Shown here piece after piece: positions 1 to 5,610 of a stretch of DNA of 5,947 nucleotides (position 1 is its first letter; the number at the start of each line of letters is the position of its first letter). The DNA comes from Ruminococcus sp. CAG:382 (GTDB lineage Bacteria > Bacillota > Clostridia > Oscillospirales > CAG-382). A program made the position numbers and the translations under genes. The stretch spans positions 12,191-18,137 of the forward strand of contig FR892227.1 of the NCBI GenBank assembly GCA_000433115.1, read 5' to 3'. The notes under the pieces are model-generated. The model searched no databases. It was given only the letters and a program-made list of their open reading frames with translations, and was not told the DNA's origin.

Positions 1-22
1 TTTGTCCTTTTTTGGAGGTTGC

Positions 23-1273
23 ATGGAAACAGAAATCAAACTTACCGGCGCAGTGCTCTGCGCATTATCCGAAAATACTTCAGATGACGGGCTTGATGCC
101 AGTCTCGACGAGCTGGAACGACTTCTCGATACCGCCGGAGGTCAGTGTGTTGCCCGTATGGTGCAGTACCGTGACAAGCCGGACGTACGGACGTATTTCG
201 GCAAGGGCAAGATTGAAGAGCTTGCCGACTTTATCAGAAAAGACGGTACTGTTGAGCTTGTTGTCTTCAACAACGAGCTTTCGCCGTCACAGATTGCAAA
301 TATCGGCGACGAAGTCGGCGTCCGCGTCATAGACCGTACAATGCTGATACTTGATATATTTGCGAAAAACGCTGTAACTGCCGAGGGCAAGCTGCAGGTC
401 GAAATTGCCTGCCTGCGTTACAGTGCGCCGCGCCTTGTCGGTCACGGAAAGGATATGTCACGACTGGGCGGCGGTATCGGTACACGCGGACCCGGTGAAT
501 CGAAGCTGGAAAGTGACAGGCGCCACCTGAATCGGCGTATTGCCGCATTGCAGGCACAGCTTGATGAGCTTGAGTCAAACCGAACCGTGCAGCACAGTGC
601 GCGTCGCAAATCGAATATAAAAACAGCCGCAATTGTGGGGTATACCAACGCAGGGAAATCAACACTGCTGAATTATCTTACCGGCGCGGGCATTCTTGCC
701 GAGGATAAGCTGTTTGCGACGCTTGATCCTACAACGCGTCGTCTGAAGCTTCCGGACGGTCAGGATATGCTGCTTACCGATACGGTAGGCTTTATTGACA
801 GATTGCCTACACATCTTGTCAAAGCGTTCAAATCGACCCTGGATGAGCTTAAGTACGCCGACATAATTATTGAAGTAACGGATGCGTCGGAATGTGAGGA
901 TGAGCGCAGACGTAAGCGTGCCGTGACCGAATCGCTGATCGACGAGCTGGGTGGCGGCGGGAAGCCGCTTGTGCTTGTGTATAACAAGTGTGATCAGGAA
1001 ACAGACAGCGATTTCATTCCGCCGGAGGCGGTTCGTATATCCGCAAAAAGCGGCGACAATATTGACGGCTTTCTTGAAACACTGAACGGAATCGTCAATG
1101 CCGGGCGCAGACGCGTTTGGCTGAAGTTCCCTCATTCCAGAGCAGGTGAGCTTAATAATCTGTACAAAAATGCGTCCGTACTTGAAACGGATTATACCGA
1201 TGACGGTGTTCGTGTTTTTGTGGAATGCGGCAGTGATATTTACGGAAAGTATGCCGATTTTACAGAGCCGTGA
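23..1273 (+). CDS. hflX: GTPase HflX (ribosome-associated, 50S-binding GTPase)
   Basis: This encodes a 416-residue GTPase of the HflX family, cytoplasmic proteins that bind the large ribosomal subunit and in several bacteria split stalled or hibernating ribosomes after stress. Seen in the sequence: an N-terminal HflX domain (about residues 20-190) with YFGKGK (58-63), NNELSP (83-88) and the glycine-rich GTRGPGESKLE stretch (153-163), followed by a helical linker. The Ras-like G domain follows, with G1 GYTNAGKS (206-213), G2 region DPTTRR (235-240), G3 DTVG (253-256), G4 NKCD (321-324) and G5 SAKSG (340-344). A short C-terminal domain ends at 416. All GTP-binding motifs are intact and the length is normal. 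I chose the ATG at 23 because TGGAGG (13-18) precedes it; the frame is open to the left edge, but the extension (MSFFGGC from a TTG at 2) overlaps that binding site. The promoter lies outside the window. Confidence 0.96.
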   Translation: METEIKLTGAVLCALSENTSDDGLDASLDELERLLDTAGGQCVARMVQYRDKPDVRTYFGKGKIEELADFIRKDGTVELVVFNNELSPSQIANIGDEVGVRVIDRTMLILDIFAKNAVTAEGKLQVEIACLRYSAPRLVGHGKDMSRLGGGIGTRGPGESKLESDRRHLNRRIAALQAQLDELESNRTVQHSARRKSNIKTAAIVGYTNAGKSTLLNYLTGAGILAEDKLFATLDPTTRRLKLPDGQDMLLTDTVGFIDRLPTHLVKAFKSTLDELKYADIIIEVTDASECEDERRRKRAVTESLIDELGGGGKPLVLVYNKCDQETDSDFIPPEAVRISAKSGDNIDGFLETLNGIVNAGRRRVWLKFPHSRAGELNNLYKNASVLETDYTDDGVRVFVECGSDIYGKYADFTEP

Positions 1274-1288
1274 TAAGTAGCACATTTT

Positions 1289-1324
1289 TCCTTCCTGCAT
1301 AACATGATAACAAAGGAAGGAGGG
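1289..1324 (+). promoter_or_regulatory. Hairpin that can mask the Shine-Dalgarno site of the small Cys-rich peptide
   Basis: CCTTCCT at 1290-1296 is the exact reverse complement of AGGAAGG at 1314-1320. The stem can be lengthened by T1289-A1321 and by G-U pairs with 1322-1324. The loop is 17 bases. The 3' arm lies on AAGGAGGG (1317-1324), the near-perfect ribosome binding site that sits 6 bases before the ATG at 1331. When folded, the RNA would hide part of that site. The 5' arm also resembles the anti-Shine-Dalgarno end of 16S rRNA, so complementarity between a pyrimidine tract and a purine-rich binding site could arise by chance. Regulation is inference. Confidence 0.45.
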
Positions 1325-1330
1325 TTAGTG

Positions 1331-1417
1331 ATGGGCTGCTTTGATAACTTCCTCGGCAATAACAACTGCTGGATCATTATCCTTATTGCAATCATCATTT
1401 GCTGCTGCTGCGGTTAA
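1331..1417 (+). CDS. 28-residue Cys-rich hydrophobic membrane peptide
   Basis: This small ORF encodes 28 residues: a short polar start (MGCFDNFLGNNN), one hydrophobic helix of Ile/Leu/Ala (about residues 14-23), and a CCCCG ending. There are six cysteines in all. It has the best ribosome binding site in the window, AAGGAGGG at 1317-1324 with a 6-base spacer. It lies 57 bases after hflX on the same strand and before a strong terminator, so it may be cotranscribed with hflX. From memory, short Cys-rich peptides of this layout occur in Clostridia, some annotated as 'chorion class high-cysteine' proteins; their function is unknown. The polar start and cysteine tail around a short helix suggest a membrane peptide able to bind metal, form disulfides or be acylated, but none of this is shown. 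The main doubt is its small size. Confidence 0.72.
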   Translation: MGCFDNFLGNNNCWIIILIAIIICCCCG

Positions 1418-1464
1418 ATGAAACAGCTACGGCGTAAACATATCAACACCTTGCAAAGCGCCGT

Positions 1465-1510
1465 AAAAAAAGTATCCGGCGACGGTTCAGACCGTCGCCG
1501 GATGTTTTTA
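1465..1510. terminator. Bidirectional intrinsic terminator between convergent units
   Basis: ATCCGGCGACGGT (1474-1486) and its exact reverse complement (1491-1503) form a 13-bp GC-rich stem with a TCAG loop. On the plus strand it is followed by TTTTT (1505-1509), ending the hflX/small-peptide unit. On the minus strand it is followed by seven T's (complement of 1465-1471), ending the four-gene unit. Pairing of the A and T runs can lengthen the stem further. The stop codon of the lipoprotein gene (1508-1510) lies in the flanking T run. A second inverted repeat, TACGGCG (1428-1434) with CGCCGTA (1459-1465), lies just to the left with a 24-base loop. Confidence 0.93.
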
Positions 1511-2374
1511 TGATATTGAATAATCATCGGGAATCTCAAAAATCCCCGCAGTTATATTTGCCGAAACATCGATATCAATTGTGATGGTGTCCTTTTTCTC
1601 TTTGTCATAGAAGCGGTAAAGCTGTATGACACCACCGGAGCTGAAACCGAATGTGAATTCCTGACCGCGGCTGTCGGTATAAACCTCACACTCGTATTCA
1701 TTGTCAAAGCGTGTTATAATATCTTTGCGCAGATATCTGATGCCTTCAGTGAACAGAACACGCTCGGCGTCGAGGCTTTCCGTACCGTCGGAGCGTATAG
1801 CCTGCTTTGACATTGCGTCAAGCCAATAGGTGCTGCCGTCACGGATCAGCAGTTCGCTTGTAGCACCGTAGCTTTCTTCGATTGTTATATATGCTTTGTC
1901 ACCGTCACGGTAAATCGTTGTGGTATAAGGCATTGCTTCGCCGCCGACAATCTTTGATTCCACTGTTTTCAGCATGTATTTCCCGCTTTTCATTATGCGG
2001 TAATACGGAGCGAAAAGACTTCCGAGCACGGGTGTATCATCTGCCTGACTGCTTTCGTCCGGCGTTGACGGTTCTTCGGATGTTTCCGACGGTTCTTCAG
2101 ATGGTTCTTCGCTCGTTTCTTCCGAAGACGGTTCTGAAAACGTTTCCGATGATTCGTAAGAGGGGACGCTTGGTGCTTCTGATGATTCGGGATCCCGACT
2201 GTTTTCCTCGGATGACGGCTCCTCCGACATATTTACGGTCGATTCGACAGAGACGGCATAGGATGCTTCATCCGATTGTGCGGCAGACGATTCGTCGATT
2301 GGTATGACCGTATGACAGGCTGAAACCGCCACCGAAACGGCAAGCAGTGCCGTAATAAAAAATATTTTTTTCAT
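1508..2374 (-). CDS. Lipoprotein with Ser/Glu-rich spacer and LolA/LppX-like domain
   Basis: This encodes a 288-residue predicted lipoprotein. The N terminus is a type II signal peptide: KK, a hydrophobic stretch (4-17), then lipobox VSAC with Cys20 as the lipidation site. Residues 28-115 are a low-complexity spacer rich in Ser, Glu and Pro (repeated SEEPS-type units), of the kind that carries a domain through the cell wall. The rest (about 118-288) is a compact beta-rich domain ending in GIFEIPDDY. Its layout and ending recall LolA/LppX-type lipid-binding folds, but that is a weak resemblance by eye. It is the last gene of the minus-strand unit, 12 bases after the stop of the PH-like gene. 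No clear Shine-Dalgarno site precedes the ATG, so translation is probably coupled to the upstream gene. Being a surface lipoprotein is well supported; its ligand is unknown. Confidence 0.88.
   Translation of the reverse strand: MKKIFFITALLAVSVAVSACHTVIPIDESSAAQSDEASYAVSVESTVNMSEEPSSEENSRDPESSEAPSVPSYESSETFSEPSSEETSEEPSEEPSETSEEPSTPDESSQADDTPVLGSLFAPYYRIMKSGKYMLKTVESKIVGGEAMPYTTTIYRDGDKAYITIEESYGATSELLIRDGSTYWLDAMSKQAIRSDGTESLDAERVLFTEGIRYLRKDIITRFDNEYECEVYTDSRGQEFTFGFSSGGVIQLYRFYDKEKKDTITIDIDVSANITAGIFEIPDDYSIS
2067..2108 (-). repeat. Imperfect 21-bp tandem repeat coding for the Ser/Glu spacer
   Basis: Two 21-base units start at 2067 and 2088. Both begin GACGGTTCTTC, followed by G or A and then GATG, and both encode SEEPS-type heptads in the lipoprotein spacer. 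More degenerate copies lie on either side. The period is a multiple of three, so gain or loss of a unit would change spacer length without breaking the frame. Confidence 0.6.
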
Positions 2375-2386
2375 TTTAGCTGTATA

Positions 2387-3607
2387 TTATTTCTTGTTTT
2401 TCTTTCTTTTGATGTCCTCAAGCATTGCCGTCAGTTCATTTGTAAGCTCGTCACGTTCTTTTTCGTCAAGCTTGCTGGTGCCGTTTTTGAGGTCATTGCT
2501 GAATTTTGTGAGAAGTTCGTCAAGGTTGCTTGATTTATTTTCTTTTTTTGATGTGGGAATCACGCTGTCAAGCAGTGAATCGATGTCATCAATATCCGAC
2601 GGTTTTTCTTCGACGGCTTTCTCTTTTTTGGATTCCGGGACTACTTCGTTTTCAGCGGTAGAAGAAGCCGTTTTTTCGGCTTTCTGTTCGATGAGCCTTT
2701 CTTTTTCCTGCGGCTTTTCTGCGTTTTCTGTTTTTTCTTCTGCGTGAGCCGGAAGCGGAAGCTCTTCATTATTTTCGCTTGATGTGGAAGAAGCAATATC
2801 TTCTGCTGTGTCATGCTTTTCGGGAACGGCGTTTGCATCGTGGAGCGACATATCCTGTGCGGCGATAAGAACATCGTCATCTTCGTCGTCCGCAAAATGC
2901 TTCGGTTTTCTTACTGTACGCTTATCTTCTGTGTGTGCCGGCTTATCATCGGTGTGTGTATTTGTCTTGTCATTGATTGCCTGGAAGAATGCCTTGACAT
3001 CGTCATCGTTCATGACCTTGGTTTTGCTGTTGTCCTCTTCGGCGTTTTTATGAATTTCACGTTCTTTCGATGCACCGAGATGTGCATTGAATATTTCTTC
3101 TATTTTCGTGACACGCTCAGTGACATCAATCTGGCGTATGACGATGCGATTATCGGTAAGACCGTCGGCACGGTCGATTGCCTTCTGTGCCGCCTTGGGC
3201 GCGTTGTCATAAACGGTGTTCATGTCATTCAGCTCAATGACGAGCAGTCTGCCGTCCTTGGAACGCTCTGTTTTGACAGACTTGACGTTGTCCCAGCTTA
3301 TATTGCCTACGCCAACGCCGCCGACAGTGAAATCCGCAAAGCCGTCATTTCCGATGATGAGAGCGTTCTTGGGCTGAATTGTCTGAAAGAAGTTGTCGAA
3401 TGCGGAATACGCGAAAAATACAATTCCGAGGACGCCTGCGACGTAGAAGACCGTTGCCGGGATGCCCGTCATTTTTGATGTGTACGCATATACGACACAG
3501 TATACGGATAATCCCAATAATACGACGCTGAGCATGAAGAACAGCGGTATGTAGCCGCGTGTCCGCTTGATTCTGACAGGTGTGCTGTTTTCGTTTTGCT
3601 TGTCCAT
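2387..3607 (-). CDS. Two-TM membrane protein with PH-like domain and long charged tail
   Basis: This encodes 406 residues. After a short basic start (RIKRTRG, 12-18) come two hydrophobic segments (about 19-41 and 49-69). A compact domain follows (about 80-170) with NALIIGNDGFADFTVGG, an ISWDNVKSV turn and LLVIELND. This pattern (two TMs, 'I..dGf.D.s.g...G.I.W.di..i') matches my memory of the STM3941/bacterial PH-like membrane family, whose role is not established. From about 180 on, the protein is highly charged and low in complexity (Glu, Lys, Ser, Asp). It ends in likely amphipathic helices (DIDDIDSLLDSV, NLDELLTKF and a final Lys-rich segment). Both TMs and the basic start suggest that the domain and tail are cytoplasmic. 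I chose the ATG at 3607 because AAAGGAAA lies 7-14 bases ahead; a TTG 30 bases upstream in the same frame has no better site. It sits 64 bases after the SGNH gene. Confidence 0.87.
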   Translation of the reverse strand: MDKQNENSTPVRIKRTRGYIPLFFMLSVVLLGLSVYCVVYAYTSKMTGIPATVFYVAGVLGIVFFAYSAFDNFFQTIQPKNALIIGNDGFADFTVGGVGVGNISWDNVKSVKTERSKDGRLLVIELNDMNTVYDNAPKAAQKAIDRADGLTDNRIVIRQIDVTERVTKIEEIFNAHLGASKEREIHKNAEEDNSKTKVMNDDDVKAFFQAINDKTNTHTDDKPAHTEDKRTVRKPKHFADDEDDDVLIAAQDMSLHDANAVPEKHDTAEDIASSTSSENNEELPLPAHAEEKTENAEKPQEKERLIEQKAEKTASSTAENEVVPESKKEKAVEEKPSDIDDIDSLLDSVIPTSKKENKSSNLDELLTKFSNDLKNGTSKLDEKERDELTNELTAMLEDIKRKKNKK

Positions 3608-3634
3608 AATTGTTTTCCTTTCATTAATACATTT

Positions 3635-3650
3635 CAATACGGTTCAGGTA
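3635..3650. repeat. 16-bp direct repeat, copy 1 (intergenic)
   Basis: CAATACGGTTCAGGTA here is identical to 4256-4271. This copy lies in the 64-base gap between the SGNH hydrolase gene and the PH-like gene. Its first six bases also pair with GTATTG (3648-3653) to form a small 6-bp hairpin with a 7-base loop. Confidence 0.6.
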
Positions 3651-3671
3651 TTGTGTGATTGGGATGCAAAA

Positions 3672-4565
3672 TCAATATCCGGGAATCGGATGTTCGAGAA
3701 TATACTTGATATACAGATCACGTCCTGCGACCGACCAATGGATGCCGTCGATATCGCTTGCGGCATAGGTGCGGTCGAGGTTGCCGGCGGCGTCCTTCAT
3801 GACTTCTGCGGCATTCAGGAAATAATATCCGCGCTTCTTGGCAAGCTCAAGCAGCATCATATTATAATGATCAATCTTAATGTTCAGAACCGGGATCTCG
3901 GTTTTTGTAATGCTCTGTGACTGAGTTCCCCAAGGCGGAGCGGCAACGAGAACGATTATTGATGTCGGTGACGCTTCTGCAATCTTGTCAAGCAGCTTCT
4001 CGTAATATCTGAGATGGTCGTCATTAGGATAAATGGCGATACCGTTCGTTCCGAGATTGAGATAGATAATTTCCGGCTTGAGCTGAGAAAGCCACTGTAT
4101 GGGGGTCTTGATGTCGTCTGATTGGTTGTACACAGGGTTTGCGGTGTAATTTGCGTAAGTGGTGACGGCAAGCCCGCCGTATGCTATTACGGTTTTGTCG
4201 GCAAGTGCGCGTCCGGGAAGACCGAGATGATATGTTATGGAGTCGCCGCAGAAAGCAATACGGTTCAGGTAGTCACTTGAGACAGCTTCACGTTTTTCAA
4301 GATAGGTACCCTGGAATTTCTGAAAATCCGCTGTAGTATATGACATATTGAGCGGTACGGAGAGAGGGTACTCCTTGTCCTCATACGGAAAAAGCGTTCT
4401 CAGGACGCGTTCATTGTACTGATCCGTGTCGCTGATGAATTTCTGCGTTTTGGTGTTTGACGGTAAACGGCTTTCTGTCGGTACGTAGATATAGTTTGCA
4501 ATTCCGACCGCACAGGCGATCGTAATGCTGACTGTTGCGTACATCATTCGTTCAAATACAGTCAT
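3672..4565 (-). CDS. Membrane-anchored SGNH/GDSL-family hydrolase
   Basis: This encodes 297 residues. An N-terminal hydrophobic segment (about 7-27) acts as an uncleaved anchor or signal, placing the enzyme outside the membrane. The catalytic domain (about 100-297) shows the SGNH blocks. Block I is FCGDSITYH with nucleophile Ser109, the block II glycine is around 130-131 (AYGGLAV), block III is GTN (172-174), and block V is DGIHWS with Asp273 and His276. All four signature residues are present, so the protein should be active. SGNH enzymes are esterases, deacetylases or lipases; an extracytoplasmic member next to envelope proteins may remove or transfer acyl groups on a wall glycan or lipid, but no substrate can be read from the sequence. 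The ATG at 4565 follows AAAGGAA with a good spacer, 14 bases after the upstream stop. It differs from OatA-type enzymes in having only one TM. Confidence 0.93.
   Translation of the reverse strand: MTVFERMMYATVSITIACAVGIANYIYVPTESRLPSNTKTQKFISDTDQYNERVLRTLFPYEDKEYPLSVPLNMSYTTADFQKFQGTYLEKREAVSSDYLNRIAFCGDSITYHLGLPGRALADKTVIAYGGLAVTTYANYTANPVYNQSDDIKTPIQWLSQLKPEIIYLNLGTNGIAIYPNDDHLRYYEKLLDKIAEASPTSIIVLVAAPPWGTQSQSITKTEIPVLNIKIDHYNMMLLELAKKRGYYFLNAAEVMKDAAGNLDRTYAASDIDGIHWSVAGRDLYIKYILEHPIPGY
4256..4271. repeat. 16-bp direct repeat, copy 2 (inside the SGNH hydrolase gene)
   Basis: This is identical to 3635-3650, 621 bases away and in the same orientation. Here it is coding: on the minus strand it gives YLNRI just before the catalytic GDS motif. 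Confidence 0.6.
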
Positions 4566-4579
4566 GTTTTTTCCTTTCG

Positions 4580-5395
4580 CTACGGTTGACGGATATATTC
4601 GTCGTCGGGAAGACGGAAAGCGAATTGTTCAAGCGGCGTGTCATCATCGTATATGACACAGCTGAATAGCGGTGTTTCGCTTTTTTCGGAGGCATAAACC
4701 TTGAAATACAGCTTATTTTTCACAAGGCTTTGCTCGAATTCGTCTTTACTCTGATCGATATATGCTGAATAGTCTTCGATATCGCTTTCGAATTTCGAAA
4801 ACTCGCCCGATATGTCAACGCTGTAATCACGGTTGATTATATTCTGAGAAACATCAATATATACATTTCCGAATGAAATTCTTTCAAAAACGTATTGATA
4901 TCTAATTGAATCGGTCAAAGTAACATCGCGCTCGCGCTTCACGCGGTATACCACGTCAAATTTATTGCCGTTGTCGTCCTCCAATGTGCAGTAAAGGGTT
5001 TCACCGACGTGTCCCTTTATACGGAGTCCGACTTCAAGCTCATGCGCGTTATCGGCATATACATTTTTGATGAGCTGTATCGTGCCGTCATTGTTCATAT
5101 ATTCGGAAGTGTGGATTTCATACACGTCGAAGCGGTCAGGAGTTTCGCTGTATCCGGTACGTGCTTTGTCGCTGAGTATCGGGGTTTTGACAATGCCGTC
5201 ATTGGAGCGCAGGGCAATTGTCGCGAATATAACGACCCAGACAAGCGTGACAATTACGAAGAAAATATACTTGGGAAGTTTTTTCAGTATTTTCAGCAGC
5301 TTTTTCATGAAGCGTCCGAACGGAGACTTGGGTTGCCATTCGCTTTTTTCGAATACCTGCTGTTCCTCGTCGAAATCGTCGTCCATCAGATACAT
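4580..5395 (-). CDS. Single-pass membrane protein with extracellular domain, family not recognised
   Basis: This encodes 271 residues that I do not recognise. The N-terminal 42 residues are cytoplasmic by the positive-inside rule: an acidic start (DDDFDEEQQ) followed by a basic cluster (MKKLLKILKKLPK, 30-42). One TM segment follows (about 43-63). The remaining 208 residues should lie outside. They have no low-complexity spacer and show alternating beta-type patterns (LEVGLRIKG, LYCTLEDDNGN, VYRVKRE, YSVDISGEF, LYFKVYASE), suggesting a beta-sandwich-like domain. The ATG at 5395 has AAAGGAA with a 6-base spacer; an in-frame ATG at 5386 is less well placed. It is the first gene of the minus-strand unit of four and lies directly downstream of the DnaA-box cluster. 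It overlaps no other gene; 14 bases separate it from the SGNH hydrolase, a likely functional partner. Confidence 0.87.
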   Translation of the reverse strand: MYLMDDDFDEEQQVFEKSEWQPKSPFGRFMKKLLKILKKLPKYIFFVIVTLVWVVIFATIALRSNDGIVKTPILSDKARTGYSETPDRFDVYEIHTSEYMNNDGTIQLIKNVYADNAHELEVGLRIKGHVGETLYCTLEDDNGNKFDVVYRVKRERDVTLTDSIRYQYVFERISFGNVYIDVSQNIINRDYSVDISGEFSKFESDIEDYSAYIDQSKDEFEQSLVKNKLYFKVYASEKSETPLFSCVIYDDDTPLEQFAFRLPDDEYIRQP

Positions 5396-5457
5396 CTTTG
5401 GTTCCTTTCATAAATGCTTTGACATAATGCAAATGCGGGTTGAGATTATTTTTTCGG

Positions 5458-5543
5458 TTATCAACAATGTCGGAAACAACTTTGATGATGAAAATGTGGG
5501 TAGATACACGAAGTTATCAACATTATCCACAGAGTTATCAACA
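5458..5543. promoter_or_regulatory. Cluster of DnaA-box-like 9-mers
   Basis: Read on the plus strand, TTATCAACA occurs at 5458-5466, 5514-5522 and 5535-5543, and TTATCCACA (a perfect DnaA box) at 5523-5531. The 5514 and 5523 boxes abut, and the next begins after 3 bases. TTATCAACA differs from the consensus TTATNCACA at one position. Weaker candidates in the other direction are TGTGGGTAG (5495-5503) and TGTTGATTA (5560-5568). An AT-rich run (5444-5454) flanks the first box. The whole gap between the comM-like stop and the next start (5396-5610) holds no other gene that I can support. No convincing -35/-10 pair or intrinsic terminator was found in it. DnaA binding is inferred from the motif. 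Confidence 0.72.
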
Positions 5544-5610
5544 CCCAACCTTGCGGAAATGTTGATTATCGGGGAGAATTATGTTAATTGATGACGCTGC
5601 GGACCGTCTT

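Noticed and set aside
659..1300. Long minus-strand open frame opposite hflX
   Set aside because: hflX carries all GTPase motifs; the opposite frame shows no domain or start signal.
1440..1448. ATATCAACA, one mismatch from the TTATCAACA boxes at 5458-5543
   Set aside because: It is a single isolated site inside the loop of an inverted repeat, with no cluster around it.
1418..1513. A 31-codon plus-strand ORF starting right after the micropeptide stop
   Set aside because: It runs through the terminator stem, has no binding site of its own and has a random composition.
2813..3478. Long plus-strand open frame opposite the PH-like gene
   Set aside because: The minus-strand gene has a good start, clear domain and operon context; the plus frame has no binding site or family signal.
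5419..5449. TTGACA on the plus strand as a promoter
   Set aside because: The possible -10 (GATTAT) is at a poor 19-base spacing and no supported plus-strand gene follows.
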